Assembly: GCF_035581345.1 (NCBI RefSeq)
Contig: NZ_CP141608.1
Coordinates: 1,072,001-1,136,000 of the forward strand
Source of the DNA: Pseudomonas sp. JQ170C
GTDB lineage: Bacteria > Pseudomonadota > Gammaproteobacteria > Pseudomonadales > Pseudomonadaceae
DNA: 64,000 bases
Reading direction: 5' to 3'
Shown here: in pieces, positions 54,735 to 64,000 of the stretch
Layout of the letters: each line of letters starts with the position of its first letter
Position numbering within the stretch: position 1 is the stretch's first letter
The notes under the pieces: model-generated
Database searches by the model: none
What the model saw: the letters and a program-made list of their open reading frames with translations, nothing else
What the model was told of the DNA's origin: nothing
Translations under genes and position numbers: made by a program

Positions 54735-57700
54735 ATGGAGCGTCTGATGCGCGTCCTAGGCGCCATGACCCGCTGGGGCCTGGGGATCTGTGCCTTGCTG
54801 GCTGTGCTGGTGGCGCTGTATGTCAGCCTTGGCCGACAGCTGGTCCCACTGGTAGCCGAATACCGCGCTGAAGTTGAAGACAAGGCCGAGCAGGCCTTGG
54901 GCTTGCCCGTGCACATTGGCAGCCTGGAAGGGCGCTGGAGTGGCTTGGCACCGGTGCTGCTGGTCAATGACATCCAGGTCGGCGAGGGTAAAACGGCCTT
55001 GCGCCTGGACGGCGTCAAAGTGGTTCCCGACCTGTGGGCCAGCCTGACCGAGCGTCAGGTGCGACTGGCCAATCTCGAAGTCGGTGGCTTGCACCTGAGC
55101 CTGCGCGAAGATGAAAACGGCGCCTGGGCGCTCGATGGCTTGCCGAAAACCGATGACCAGCCCCTGGACCCTGAGCAACTGCTGCAGCGCATGCAGGTGG
55201 TGTCGAAGGTCACGATAGTCGACAGCCAGGTCACCCTCGAGCCGTTTCAGCGCGATCCCATGACCCTCACCTATGTCAGCGTTGGCCTGCAGATCGGCAG
55301 TGTTCGCCAGCGGCTGGACGCACGCCTGACTTTGCCTGACGGCCAGCCTGTGGCAATGAGCCTGCGCAGCCGTATACGTGCGGCGCACTGGCGCGACGGA
55401 GAAGTCGAAGCCTACCTCAGCCTGCCCCAGAGCGATTGGGCACGCTGGGTTCCGCCGCGGTTGCTGGGGCAGTGGCAGGCCAAGGAACTCAAGGCCGGCG
55501 GCGAGTTCTGGCTGAACTGGGGCAAGGGGCAACTGCAAAACGCCACGGTACGTCTCAATGCTCCGCAGCTTCAGGGCGCCTACACCGGCCGTGAGGTCGC
55601 CAAGGTGGAGAACCTGGCGCTCAATGGCTGGTTCCAGCGCCAGGCGCAGGGCTTTGATGTGAAGCTCGATTCCCTGGCCATGAGCCTGGGCAAGACGCGC
55701 TGGGAGTCGCACCTGCAACTGAATCAGGTCGCCGCCAGCGAGGCCGGTGAAGAAACCTGGAAGATCCAAGCCGATCGCCTGAACCTGACCCCGCTTACAC
55801 CGCTTATCGAGTCCCTGGCACCGCTGCCTGAGCAGGCCATGGCCGTGGTTAAGGGGCTGAAGGTCACCGGGAGCCTGCGCAATGTGCTGGTAGATGTTCG
55901 TCCCAAGGCTGCCGGCGATCAGCGTTTGAGCTTTGCCGCCAATCTGGAACGCGTCGGGTTCAACGCCTACCACGGCGCCCCGGCAGCGGGGAACGTCAGT
56001 GGCAGCATCAGCGGTGACCTGGGGCACGGCGAATTGCGCTTGGATACTGACGCGTTCATGCTGCATCTGTATCCGATCTTCGCCAAACCCTGGCAATACC
56101 AGAAAGCCAACGCGCGTCTGACCTGGCGCCTGGACCAGGAAGGCTTCACCTTGGTCGCACCCTACCTGAAAGTGCTGGGCGAAGAGGGCAAGATTGCCGG
56201 CGACTTCCTCATTCGCCTTCTGTTTGAAGAAGGGCGCGAAGATTACATGGACTTGCGCGTCGGCCTGGTCGAGGGCGATGGGCGATACACCGCCAAGTAC
56301 CTCCCGGAGGTGTTGAGCCCGGCCCTGGATGAATGGTTGCGCACCGCCATCCTCAAGGGTGCGGTCGATGAAGGATATTTCCAGTATCAAGGCTCGCTCA
56401 ATCATGGTGCCGCGGAGCAGGCACGCAGCATCAGCCTGTTCTTCAAGGTGCACGATGCCGCCCTGGACTTCCAGCCCGGATGGCCGCAGATCCAGAAGGT
56501 CGATGGCAACGTGTTTATCGACGACGATGGCGTGAGAATCAATGCGCAACGGGGCCAGTTGCTCGATACCCAGGTCAGTGACGTTCAGGTCAATATTCCG
56601 CATGTCGCCAGCGGCCAGCACAGCCACTTGTACCTGGATGGTGCGTTCGACGGCGGTCTGGGGGATGGCCTCAAGATTCTCCAGGAGGCGCCGATTGGCA
56701 CTGCGGCGATGTTTGCAGGCTGGGAGGGGCAGGGCGGCCTCAAGGGCAAGCTCAAGCTGGACATTCCCCTGGCCAAGGGTGAGCACCCCAAGGTGGTCGT
56801 GGATTTCGATACCAACGATGCCCGCCTGAAAATTGCAGCCCCGGTACTTGAGTTGAACAAGCTCAAGGGCGCTTTCCGCTTTGATTACGACAAGGGGCTC
56901 AGCGGTCAGAACATCAGTGCCCGGGTGTTCGACAAGCCAATGACTGCGCAGATTTTTGCCGAAGGCAAGCCAGGCGAGATACAGAGCCGCATAGAAGCCA
57001 AGGGGCAGGTTGCACTCAAGGCATTGACCGACTGGCTGAAGGTCACGCAGACCTTGCCGCTCGCCGGTGATCTGCCTTACCAGCTGCAGTTGAAGCTGGG
57101 TAGCCGCGACAACGAACTGAAGGTGGATTCCAGCCTCAAGGGCCTGGCAATCAACCTGCCTGCGCCTATTGGCAAGGCGGCGGATGAAACCCGCGACAGT
57201 CAATTCACCATGACCCTGCAAGGGGCAGAGCGTCGTTTTGGCGCCAGCTATGCCAATGTAGCCAACATGCTATACGCCGCACCCATGGACAAACTCGACC
57301 AGGGGCGCGGCGAACTGCTGTTCGGTGGCGGCAACCCACAGTTGCCTTCCGGGCAGGGAGTGAGCGTGCGAGGGCGTCTGGCCGAGCTCGATCTCAAGCC
57401 TTGGCAGCAACAACTGGACGGCTTGGCCGGCAATGATCCGAGCGGCAATGCCCGTCAGTTGTTGCGCGGTGCAGACCTGAGCATCGGCAAGCTGCAAGGT
57501 GGCGGGCTGACCCTGAACCAGGCCGTGGTACGGCTGGACCGCAACAGCAACAACTGGGCGCTGCGCCTGGACAGTAAAGAAGTTATCGGCAACGCACGCA
57601 TTCCCGACGCCAAGGGCGCGCCGATGGTGGTCAACCTGCAAACCATCCATTTGCCGCCCGCCGATCCGGCTGAAGTCACCTCGCCCAATGCCCCGGACCC

Positions 57701-58544
57701 GATGGCCGATATCGACCCTCGCAAGGTGCCCTCCATCGACCTGACCATCGACAAGCTGTTTCGCGGTGATGACCTGCTGGGCAGTGTCGCGCTCAAGGTG
57801 CGTTCCACCGCCAAGGGCATTGCGCTGAACGATCTGGACCTGAGCCTCAAAGGCCTGATCATTGATGGCAATGCGGGCTGGGAAGGCGCCCCGGGTGCCA
57901 GCAGCAGTTGGTACAAGGGCCGTCTGGAAGGTAAAAATCTGGCCGACGTGCTCAAGGCCTGGAACTTCGCCCCGACCGTTACCAGTCGCGATTTTCGTCT
58001 GGATGTCGACGGCCGCTGGCCGGGTTCGCCCGCCTGGGTAGGGCTGGGTCGATTCTCCGGCAGTCTCGATGCAGCACTGCGCAAGGGGCAATTCGTCGAG
58101 GTCGAGGGCGGTGCCCAGGCGCTGCGGGTGTTTGGCCTGCTCAACTTCAACTCCATCGGCCGGCGCTTGCGTCTGGACTTCTCCGACCTGCTCGACAAGG
58201 GCTTCAGCTATGACCGGGTCAAGGGGCTGCTCGTGGCCAGCGAAGGGGTGTATGTCACCCGCGAGCCGATTACGGTGACCGGCCCTTCGAGCAACCTTGA
58301 GCTTGATGGCACGCTCGACATGGTCCGCGACCGCGTCGATGCCAATCTGCAGGTAACGCTGCCGGTTACCAATAACCTGCCGCTGGCCGCCCTGATTGTC
58401 GGCGCGCCGGCAGTCGGTGGTGCCTTGTTCCTCGTTGACCGCCTGCTCGGCGACCGGGTGGCCCGCTATGCCAGCGTGCACTATCGCATAGAAGGTCCGT
58501 GGAAAGAGCCTAAAATCAGCTTTGTAAAACCTTTTGAAAAGTGA
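54735..58544 (+). CDS. yhdP: YhdP/AsmA-like envelope protein
   Basis: Very large AsmA-like protein of 1269 residues with one N-terminal helix (WGLGICALLAVLVALYVSLG). The rest is predicted periplasmic beta-structure of the YhdP (TIGR02099/DUF3971) family, with an AsmA-2-like C-terminal part (LRLDFSDLLDKGFSYDRVKG, LPLAALIVGAPAVGGALF). Family members form a groove that is thought to carry phospholipids to the outer membrane together with TamB and YdbH. It lies in the rng-yhdP-nit-tldD order shared with E. coli. Confidence 0.93.
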   Translation: MERLMRVLGAMTRWGLGICALLAVLVALYVSLGRQLVPLVAEYRAEVEDKAEQALGLPVHIGSLEGRWSGLAPVLLVNDIQVGEGKTALRLDGVKVVPDLWASLTERQVRLANLEVGGLHLSLREDENGAWALDGLPKTDDQPLDPEQLLQRMQVVSKVTIVDSQVTLEPFQRDPMTLTYVSVGLQIGSVRQRLDARLTLPDGQPVAMSLRSRIRAAHWRDGEVEAYLSLPQSDWARWVPPRLLGQWQAKELKAGGEFWLNWGKGQLQNATVRLNAPQLQGAYTGREVAKVENLALNGWFQRQAQGFDVKLDSLAMSLGKTRWESHLQLNQVAASEAGEETWKIQADRLNLTPLTPLIESLAPLPEQAMAVVKGLKVTGSLRNVLVDVRPKAAGDQRLSFAANLERVGFNAYHGAPAAGNVSGSISGDLGHGELRLDTDAFMLHLYPIFAKPWQYQKANARLTWRLDQEGFTLVAPYLKVLGEEGKIAGDFLIRLLFEEGREDYMDLRVGLVEGDGRYTAKYLPEVLSPALDEWLRTAILKGAVDEGYFQYQGSLNHGAAEQARSISLFFKVHDAALDFQPGWPQIQKVDGNVFIDDDGVRINAQRGQLLDTQVSDVQVNIPHVASGQHSHLYLDGAFDGGLGDGLKILQEAPIGTAAMFAGWEGQGGLKGKLKLDIPLAKGEHPKVVVDFDTNDARLKIAAPVLELNKLKGAFRFDYDKGLSGQNISARVFDKPMTAQIFAEGKPGEIQSRIEAKGQVALKALTDWLKVTQTLPLAGDLPYQLQLKLGSRDNELKVDSSLKGLAINLPAPIGKAADETRDSQFTMTLQGAERRFGASYANVANMLYAAPMDKLDQGRGELLFGGGNPQLPSGQGVSVRGRLAELDLKPWQQQLDGLAGNDPSGNARQLLRGADLSIGKLQGGGLTLNQAVVRLDRNSNNWALRLDSKEVIGNARIPDAKGAPMVVNLQTIHLPPADPAEVTSPNAPDPMADIDPRKVPSIDLTIDKLFRGDDLLGSVALKVRSTAKGIALNDLDLSLKGLIIDGNAGWEGAPGASSSWYKGRLEGKNLADVLKAWNFAPTVTSRDFRLDVDGRWPGSPAWVGLGRFSGSLDAALRKGQFVEVEGGAQALRVFGLLNFNSIGRRLRLDFSDLLDKGFSYDRVKGLLVASEGVYVTREPITVTGPSSNLELDGTLDMVRDRVDANLQVTLPVTNNLPLAALIVGAPAVGGALFLVDRLLGDRVARYASVHYRIEGPWKEPKISFVKPFEK

Positions 58545-58554
58545 TGGAGCGCGC

Positions 58555-59406
58555 ATGAAGTCAGCGGTGATCCAGATGGTCAGCCAGAGCGACGTCCTGG
58601 CCAACCTGGCGCAGGCCAGGCACTTGCTTGAGCAAGCAGCGGAGGGCGGTGCGCGGCTGGCGGTATTGCCGGAAAACTTCGCGGCCATGGGGCGGCGTGA
58701 CAGCGCCGCCATCGGTCGTGCCGAAGCGCTGGGGGAGGGGCCGATACTGCCGTGGTTGAAACAGGCTGCCCGCGACCTCAAGTTATGGGTGGTGGCCGGC
58801 ACACTGCCGTTGCCGCCTGTCGGCCAGCCAGACGCCAAGTCCCATGCCTGTTCACTGTTGATCGACGAACATGGCGACACCGTGGCCCGTTACGACAAGC
58901 TGCATTTGTTCGATGTGGATGTGGCCGACAACCGCGGCCGCTATCGGGAGTCTGATGATTATGCCCATGGCAGTCAGGTGGTGGTGGCTGATACACCCGT
59001 GGGGCGCCTGGGCTTGAGCGTGTGCTACGACCTGCGCTTCCCTGAGCTGTACAGCGCCTTGCGCCAGGCAGGAGCCGAGCTGATCAGCGCCCCTGCGGCA
59101 TTTACCGCAGTGACCGGGGCGGCGCACTGGGAAGTGTTGATACGTGCCCGGGCCATCGAAACCCAATGCTATGTGCTGGCCGCCGCCCAGGGCGGAACCC
59201 ACCCGGGACCACGGGAAACTTATGGTCATGCCGCTATCGTCGACCCTTGGGGGCGGATCGTCGCCGAACAGGCCAGCGGCGAAGCGGTGCTGCTGAGCGA
59301 GCGCGACAGCAGCGAACAGGCGTCCATTCGGGCGCGGATGCCGGTGGTCTTGCACCGGCGCTTTTTCTCGCAGGACGCTTTGCGGCCTGCGCACACCTCG
59401 GAGTGA
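58555..59406 (+). CDS. nitrilase-family carbon-nitrogen hydrolase (Nit1-like)
   Basis: Hydrolase of 283 residues. The Glu-Lys-Cys triad lies in [25 protein letters not shown] and [15 protein letters not shown]. It belongs to the Nit1/Nit2 branch; a deaminated-glutathione amidase or omega-amidase activity is likely. This is a different branch from the aminotransferase-linked nitrilase at 5387-6178. ATG 58555 follows GGAG and lies 10 bases after the yhdP stop, with tldD starting 2 bases after its own end. Confidence 0.87.
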   Translation: MKSAVIQMVSQSDVLANLAQARHLLEQAAEGGARLAVLPENFAAMGRRDSAAIGRAEALGEGPILPWLKQAARDLKLWVVAGTLPLPPVGQPDAKSHACSLLIDEHGDTVARYDKLHLFDVDVADNRGRYRESDDYAHGSQVVVADTPVGRLGLSVCYDLRFPELYSALRQAGAELISAPAAFTAVTGAAHWEVLIRARAIETQCYVLAAAQGGTHPGPRETYGHAAIVDPWGRIVAEQASGEAVLLSERDSSEQASIRARMPVVLHRRFFSQDALRPAHTSE

Positions 59407-59408
59407 CT

Positions 59409-60848
59409 ATGAGCGAGATGTTATCCACTGTCAGCGAGCACCTGCTGGCGCCAGGGGGATTGACCCTCGACAGCCTGCAGTCGGTACTGGGCGAGTTGGC
59501 CGGGCCGGGCATCGATGCGGCCGACCTGTATTTCCAGGGGCAGATTTCCGAGTCCTGGGCCCTTGAAGACGGGATCGTCAAAGAAGGCAGTTTCAACCTC
59601 GATCAGGGGGTGGGCGTACGGGCCCAGTCGGGCGAGAAAACCGGTTTTGCCTACAGCAACGCCATCAACCTCGAAGCGCTGACCTCGGCAGCCCGTGCGG
59701 CGCGCTCGATCTCCCGTGCCGGTCAAAACGGCAGCGTCCAGGCATTCAAGAGCCAGGATGTCACGCAACTCTATGGCACCGATAACCCGCTCGAAGTGAT
59801 CAGCCGCGCCGAAAAGGTCGAGCTGCTCAAGCGTGTCGACGTGGCCACCCGGGCGCTGGACCCGCGTATCCAGCAAGTCACGGTGAGCATGGCCGGGGTG
59901 TGGGAACGCATCCTGATTGCCGCCGCCGATGGCAGCCTGGCTGCCGATGTGCGTCCGCTGGTGCGTTTCAACGTCAGCGTGATCGTCGAGCAGAATGGCC
60001 GCCGTGAGCGCGGCGGCCATGGTGGTGGCGGTCGTACCGACTACCGCTATTTCACCGATGAGCGGGTCATGGGCTTTGCCCGTGAAGCGCTGCGCCAGGC
60101 GCTGGTCAACCTCGAAGCGATCCCGGCACCGGCGGGAACCCTGCCAGTGGTCCTGGGTTCCGGCTGGTCAGGCGTGCTGCTGCACGAGGCGGTTGGCCAC
60201 GGTCTTGAAGGTGACTTCAACCGCAAGGGCAGCTCGGCCTACAGTGGCCACATGGGCGAGAAGGTGGCCTCCAGCCTGTGCACCATCGTTGATGACGGCA
60301 CCCTGGAAGGTCGCCGCGGTTCGTTGAGTGTGGATGACGAGGGCACCCCCACTGAATGCACCACACTGATCGAGAACGGCATTCTCAAGGGTTACATGCA
60401 AGACAAGCTCAATGCCCGTCTGATGGGCATGGCGGTCACTGGCAATGGGCGTCGTGAGTCTTATGCGCACCTGCCGATGCCACGCATGACCAACACCTAC
60501 ATGCGTGCGGGCGAGAGCGATCCGGCGGAAATCATCGCCTCGGTGAAAAAAGGCATCTACTGCGCCAACCTCGGGGGTGGCCAGGTGGATATCACCAGCG
60601 GCAAGTTCGTGTTCTCCACCAGCGAGGCCTATCTGATCGAAGACGGCAAGATTACTGCTCCCGTCAAGGGTGCGACCCTGATCGGTAACGGTCCGGAAGC
60701 CATGAGTCGGGTGTCGATGGTCGGTAATGACCTGTCTCTGGACAGTGGTGTGGGCACTTGCGGCAAGGACGGTCAGTCGGTACCGGTTGGCGTTGGCCAG
60801 CCGACCCTGAAGATCGATGCGATCACCGTGGGTGGCACGGGCGCATGA
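59409..60848 (+). CDS. tldD: metalloprotease TldD
   Basis: TldD subunit of the TldD/TldE (PmbA) zinc protease, 479 residues. The zinc motif [11 protein letters not shown] places His259, Glu260 and His264, and the C-terminal conserved Cys is in [12 protein letters not shown]. The complex unwinds and cleaves peptides, including modified ones such as microcins and CcdA antitoxin. ATG 59409 has GGAG 5 bases upstream and follows the nitrilase stop by 2 bases. Its partner pmbA lies about 670 bases away, beyond darP. Confidence 0.95.
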   Translation: MSEMLSTVSEHLLAPGGLTLDSLQSVLGELAGPGIDAADLYFQGQISESWALEDGIVKEGSFNLDQGVGVRAQSGEKTGFAYSNAINLEALTSAARAARSISRAGQNGSVQAFKSQDVTQLYGTDNPLEVISRAEKVELLKRVDVATRALDPRIQQVTVSMAGVWERILIAAADGSLAADVRPLVRFNVSVIVEQNGRRERGGHGGGGRTDYRYFTDERVMGFAREALRQALVNLEAIPAPAGTLPVVLGSGWSGVLLHEAVGHGLEGDFNRKGSSAYSGHMGEKVASSLCTIVDDGTLEGRRGSLSVDDEGTPTECTTLIENGILKGYMQDKLNARLMGMAVTGNGRRESYAHLPMPRMTNTYMRAGESDPAEIIASVKKGIYCANLGGGQVDITSGKFVFSTSEAYLIEDGKITAPVKGATLIGNGPEAMSRVSMVGNDLSLDSGVGTCGKDGQSVPVGVGQPTLKIDAITVGGTGA

Positions 60849-60855
60849 AAATGAC

Positions 60856-60882
60856 ACCGGGCGGGCAGGGCGCCTGCCCGGT
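60856..60882. terminator. bidirectional terminator between tldD and darP
   Basis: ACCGGGC...GCCCGGT with an inner AGG-GCG-CCT core (alternatively a 7-bp GGGCAGG/CCTGCCC stem) between convergent genes. T-tracts are short. Confidence 0.6.
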
Positions 60883-60890
60883 TGCGAAGG

Positions 60891-61412
60891 TCAGCGCAGA
60901 CCGCGTTGGGTCTCGTCGAGCTCGCGGATGTATTTGAAGATCTTGCGGCTGGCGGTAGGCGTCTTGTTGGTCTTCAGCTCGTGCTGGGCCTGCCGGATCA
61001 GCGAGCGCAGCTGCTGGCGATCAGCTTCGGCGTACTCCTGGACAAACTTCTCCAGGACTTCGTCGGTACCGTCGATCAGCCGGTCGCGCCAGCGTTCCAG
61101 ATTGTGGAAACGCTCGTTGTACTGGCGGGAGGAAGCGTCGAGCTGGTCAAGGAGCGCCGTGATGGCGTCGATGTCCTGGTCACGCATCAGCTTGCCGATG
61201 AACGACCGGTGACGACGTTTGGCCTCGTTTGCCGTGTGCTTTTTGTGCTCTTCAAGCGCCGCACGCAGTTCGTCGGTCAAAGGCAGTTTGGCCAGGGTAT
61301 CGGGCTTGAGCGTGGTAAGGCGCTCGCCCATATCGACCAGCGCCTGCATCTCGCGCTTGATCTGGGTTTTGCTTTTTTCGCCATCAAAGGCGGTGTCGTA
61401 AGAATCAACCAT
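60891..61412 (-). CDS. darP: ribosome biogenesis factor DarP (YjgA)
   Basis: Highly charged helical protein of 173 residues. DUF615 signature segments are [32 protein letters not shown] and [14 protein letters not shown]. In E. coli this family associates with late 50S precursors. I chose ATG 61412 ([17 protein letters not shown]), which gives the family length; the frame is open far upstream only because it runs antisense to pmbA. It sits on the minus strand between tldD and pmbA, convergent with the first and divergent from the second. Confidence 0.93.
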   Translation of the reverse strand: MVDSYDTAFDGEKSKTQIKREMQALVDMGERLTTLKPDTLAKLPLTDELRAALEEHKKHTANEAKRRHRSFIGKLMRDQDIDAITALLDQLDASSRQYNERFHNLERWRDRLIDGTDEVLEKFVQEYAEADRQQLRSLIRQAQHELKTNKTPTASRKIFKYIRELDETQRGLR

Positions 61413-61520
61413 GGGGGCAGTCCGCTGAGAATCGCCGCCATGATAACCAGTCGGGGGCCGCTTGTCCGGCCCGGTCGTAGCAAGACCTTCGCCGAACGCA
61501 GAATTTGAGTGGAGAAAACC

Positions 61521-62867
61521 ATGAGTGCAGACCAGAGCGTAGGTCCACAGGCCCTGCCGGCATTGCAGGAACAGGTCGAACAGATCATTGCCGAAGCCAG
61601 ACGCCAGGGCGCCAGCGCCTGTGAAGTGGCGGTGTCGCTGGAGCAGGGGCTGTCGACGTCGGTTCGCCAGCGCGAAGTGGAAACCGTGGAGTTCAACCGC
61701 GACCAGGGGTTCGGCATCACCTTGTATGTGGGCCAGCGCAAAGGCTCGGCCAGTACCTCGGCCAGTGGTGCCGAGGCGATTCGTGAAACGGTCGCAGCAG
61801 CCTTGGCAATCGCCAAGCACACTTCTGAAGACGAATGCGCAGGGCTTGCCGACCCGGCCCTGATGGCGCGCGACCTGCAGGATTTCGACCTGTATCACGC
61901 CTGGGATATTACCCCCGAGCAAGCAATCGAGAAGGCCCTGGACTGTGAGGCGGCAGCCTTCGAGGCCGATGCCCGGATCAAGAACGCCGATGGCACCACC
62001 CTCAACACCCACCAGGGTTGCCGGGTATACGGCAACAGCCACGGGTTTATCGGCGGCTATGCGTCGACTCGCCACAGCCTGAGCTGCGTGATGATTGCCG
62101 AGGCCGACGGCCAGATGCAGCGCGACTACTGGTACGACGTCAATCGCCAGGGCGAGTTGCTGGCCGACCCGCGCAGCATTGGCCAGCGCGCTGCACAGCG
62201 GGCGGCCAGTCGCCTGGGTGCTCGCCCGGTCCCCACCTGCGAGGTGCCCGTGCTGTTTTCGGCCGAACTTGCCGGCGGCCTGTTCGGCAGTTTCCTGTCG
62301 GCGATCTCGGGCGGCAACCTGTATCGCAAGTCGTCGTTCCTCGATGGCGCGATGGGGCAGCGGCTGTTCCCAAGCTGGTTGACCCTCGACGAGCGCCCAC
62401 ATCTGCAGCGAGCTTTGGGCAGTGCCGCGTTCGACGGCGATGGCCTGGCGACCTATGCCAAACCGTTCGTCGAAAAAGGCGAGCTGGTGTCCTATGTGCT
62501 GGGGACCTATTCGGGCCGCAAGCTGGGCCTGCCAAGTACCGCCAACGCCGGTGGTGTGCATAACTTGTACGTAACCCACGGCGTGGAGGATCAAGCTGCA
62601 CTGATTCGGCGCATGGGCCGTGGCCTGCTCGTGACCGAGCTGATGGGGCATGGATTGAATATGGTGACCGGTGATTACTCTCGCGGCGCGGCGGGGTATT
62701 GGGTGGAGAACGGCGAGATCCAGTTCGCAGTCCAGGAAGTGACGATCGCCGGCAATATGAAGGATATGTTCCAGCAGATTGTCGCGATCGGTAATGATCT
62801 TGAAACCCGTAGCAACATCCACACAGGCTCCGTCCTGATCGAACGGATGACCGTAGCGGGTAGTTGA
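61521..62867 (+). CDS. pmbA: metalloprotease subunit PmbA (TldE)
   Basis: TldE/PmbA, partner of TldD, 448 residues. It shows the shared fold ([39 protein letters not shown] in parts) and, as known for the family, lacks the HExxxH zinc motif. C-terminal [20 protein letters not shown] and [20 protein letters not shown] are characteristic. ATG 61521 has TGGAG 6 bases before it; four codons upstream a further in-frame start overlaps that site. It has its own 108-base upstream region shared with darP and ends at a clear terminator. Confidence 0.95.
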   Translation: MSADQSVGPQALPALQEQVEQIIAEARRQGASACEVAVSLEQGLSTSVRQREVETVEFNRDQGFGITLYVGQRKGSASTSASGAEAIRETVAAALAIAKHTSEDECAGLADPALMARDLQDFDLYHAWDITPEQAIEKALDCEAAAFEADARIKNADGTTLNTHQGCRVYGNSHGFIGGYASTRHSLSCVMIAEADGQMQRDYWYDVNRQGELLADPRSIGQRAAQRAASRLGARPVPTCEVPVLFSAELAGGLFGSFLSAISGGNLYRKSSFLDGAMGQRLFPSWLTLDERPHLQRALGSAAFDGDGLATYAKPFVEKGELVSYVLGTYSGRKLGLPSTANAGGVHNLYVTHGVEDQAALIRRMGRGLLVTELMGHGLNMVTGDYSRGAAGYWVENGEIQFAVQEVTIAGNMKDMFQQIVAIGNDLETRSNIHTGSVLIERMTVAGS

Positions 62868-62873
62868 CCCAGG

Positions 62874-62937
62874 CGTGGGCTTGCCCCTGGATGCGATGGA
62901 GCTGAGAAATTCTATCGCGGGGCAAGCCCGCTCCTAC
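62874..62937. repeat. REP pair after pmbA, left unit degenerate
   Basis: A clear REP unit TCGCGGGGCAAGCCCGCTCC at 62915-62934 continues to CTAC; an inverted partner at 62874-62891 (GTGGGCTTGCCCCTGG) is degenerate. Confidence 0.75.
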
Positions 62938-62953
62938 GGTAAAAATGAATGTG

Positions 62954-62986
62954 AAGCCCGACCTCTGTGTCGGGCTTTTTGTTTTT
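62954..62986 (+). terminator. intrinsic terminator of pmbA
   Basis: AAGCCCGAC/GTCGGGCTT, a 9-bp stem with a 6-base loop, is followed by TTTGTTTTT (AAGCCCGAC begins at 62954). It separates pmbA from the iron-regulated operon. Confidence 0.9.
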
Positions 62987-63001
62987 CTTCTTCGTCAAAC
63001 T

Positions 63002-63043
63002 TGAATTGATTCTGATTATCACTTAATAATGAATATCATTATC
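63002..63043 (+). promoter_or_regulatory. tandem Fur boxes upstream of fagA
   Basis: AATAATGAATATCATTATC at 63025-63043 matches the 19-base Fur consensus at 16 positions. A second site, TGAATTGATTCTGATTATC at 63002-63020, matches 12. They lie directly before the fagA start codon, the classic arrangement for repression of the fagA-fumC-sodA operon by iron-loaded Fur. Confidence 0.85.
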
Positions 63044-63049
63044 TAGGCG

Positions 63050-63451
63050 ATGATGTTCATGAAACCCGTCCTTCACGAATTGCCCTACCTCGAAAACTGG
63101 CGCTGGCTCAGTCGCCGTATCCGTTGCGCGATGGAGCCGGACGAACCGCGCTTGATCGAACATTACCTGGCCGAGGGTCGCTATCTGGTGTGTTGCACCG
63201 AGACCTCTGCCTGGACCGTCGCCTTGACCTCTTTCCGCCTGCTCCTGGATACCGCCTGCGATCGCATGCTGCCCTGGCATTGGCGCTGCCTTTGCCTGGA
63301 CCAGGCCTGGAAGCCGCTGTTGCAGTTGCGCAAGCTCGACGGCGGCGAGCATGGCCAGCACTGGCAGCCTTACGCCCTGCAATTGGCGAACTGCACGCTG
63401 CTGCCTTCTGTTTCTTTCGCTGAACTGATGCAAGGACTTGATGATGAGTAA
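63050..63451 (+). CDS. fagA: Fur-regulated FagA-like protein
   Basis: Small protein of up to 133 residues beginning MMFMKPVLHELPYLENWRWL. It matches the FagA position of the P. aeruginosa fagA-fumC-orfX-sodA operon, which is derepressed under iron starvation. It has no signal peptide or transmembrane segment and no known domain; residues are rich in Trp, Cys and His (CTETSAWTVALTSF, PWHWRCLCLDQAWK). Starts at 63050, 63053 and 63059 are all in frame; the choice is uncertain. Its 3' end overlaps fumC by 8 bases. Confidence 0.85.
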   Translation: MMFMKPVLHELPYLENWRWLSRRIRCAMEPDEPRLIEHYLAEGRYLVCCTETSAWTVALTSFRLLLDTACDRMLPWHWRCLCLDQAWKPLLQLRKLDGGEHGQHWQPYALQLANCTLLPSVSFAELMQGLDDE

Positions 63452-64000
63452 TACCCGTATCGAGCGTGACAGCATGGGTGAACTGCAGGTGCCGGCCGCG
63501 GCCCTGTACGGGGCCCAGACCCAGCGCGCGGTGAACAACTTCCCGATCAGCCAGCAGCGCATGCCCACCCAGTTCATTCGCGCCCTGCTGCTGGCCAAGG
63601 CTGCCGCGGCCAAGGCCAACATCGAACTCAAGCAACTGGAAGAAGGGCAGGGCACGGCCATCGTCAAGGCGGTGGAGCAACTGTTGGCTGGCGATTTCAT
63701 CCAGCACTTCCCGGTGGATATCTACCAGACAGGTTCGGGTACCAGCTCGAACATGAACGCCAACGAAGTGATCGCGACGCTGGCTACCCGCATCCTGGGT
63801 GACAAGGTCAACCCGAACGACCACGTCAACTGCGGCCAGAGCAGTAACGACATTATCCCGACCACCATCCATGTCAGCGCTGCGCTGGCCCTGCACGAAC
63901 AATTGCTGCCGGCACTCAAGCACCTGGTCCAGGTGATCGAGCATAAAGCCGAGGCTGTGCATCCGTTCATCAAGACCGGCCGTACCCACCTGATGGATGC
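63444..64000 (+). CDS. fumC: class II fumarase, N-terminal part
   Basis: Iron-independent fumarase FumC, which replaces Fe-S fumarase when iron is scarce or under oxidative stress. About 185 N-terminal residues are present: VPAAALYGAQTQRAVNNFP, YQTGSGTSSNMNANEVIA, CGQSSNDIIPTTIHV and the final TGRTHLMDA. The gene continues beyond the right edge. ATG 63444 lies inside the fagA end in another frame, so the two are translationally coupled. Confidence 0.95.
   Translation, partial: MSNTRIERDSMGELQVPAAALYGAQTQRAVNNFPISQQRMPTQFIRALLLAKAAAAKANIELKQLEEGQGTAIVKAVEQLLAGDFIQHFPVDIYQTGSGTSSNMNANEVIATLATRILGDKVNPNDHVNCGQSSNDIIPTTIHVSAALALHEQLLPALKHLVQVIEHKAEAVHPFIKTGRTHLMD

Noticed and set aside
60891..62822. 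643-residue minus-strand frame covering darP and the antisense of pmbA
   Set aside because: Only the last 173 residues match a known family. The rest mirrors pmbA and lacks a ribosome site.

Overview
The window is a stretch of core chromosome from a Pseudomonas of the P. putida group. This call rests on the high GC content, on gene order (hisS-yfgM-bamB-der, piu genes-speC-fecIRA, dppA-opdP-dppBCDF, roxSR, gatCAB-mreBCD-maf-rng-yhdP, tldD-darP-pmbA, fagA-fumC), and on at least eight copies of the GCGGGGCAAGCCCGCTCCTAC repeat (REP) typical of that group. I see no insertion sequence, prophage, CRISPR array, tRNA or rRNA. Both ends cut genes: hisS at the left and fumC at the right.

Layout. 1-6.2 kb holds housekeeping genes (hisS end, yfgM, bamB, der) and an aminotransferase overlapping an omega-amidase-like nitrilase. 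6.2-18.8 kb is dominated by iron acquisition: a membrane-anchored flavoreductase, a Fiu/PiuA-type receptor, the PiuC hydroxylase and a Sel1 protein, then speC (ornithine decarboxylase) and a FecI-FecR-FecA signalling and transport set. 18.8-22.3 kb is a four-gene ABC importer of the glycine betaine/choline (OpuC/OsmU) type. 22.6-28 kb holds prfC, then a polyamine-type binding protein, a cupin, a FAD amine-oxidase-like protein and an AraC-type regulator, all on the minus strand. 28.1-38.8 kb is a dipeptide uptake locus: three DppA paralogues, the OpdP porin and DppBCDF.

39-46.2 kb carries a SIMPL-domain protein divergent from the redox two-component pair roxS-roxR, two permeases (AEC family and AroP), a carboxymuconolactone-decarboxylase-like protein, a calcium/sodium antiporter and a small RlpA-like lipoprotein. 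46.3-49.5 kb is gatCAB, divergent from mreBCD-maf-rng-yhdP-nitrilase-tldD (49.7-60.8 kb). darP (yjgA) lies on the opposite strand between tldD and pmbA. The window ends with the Fur-box-controlled fagA-fumC operon.

I found no convincing wholly new system. The points most worth a second look are: two genes (mreC and the antiporter) whose only well-placed start codon is AUU; a terminator-like hairpin in the long leader of speC, with a possible small RNA on the opposite strand; the AraC/SnoaL-oxidase-cupin-orphan binding protein cluster; a REP variant that is a perfect 40-base palindrome; and a REP element that supplies the stop codon of dppF.
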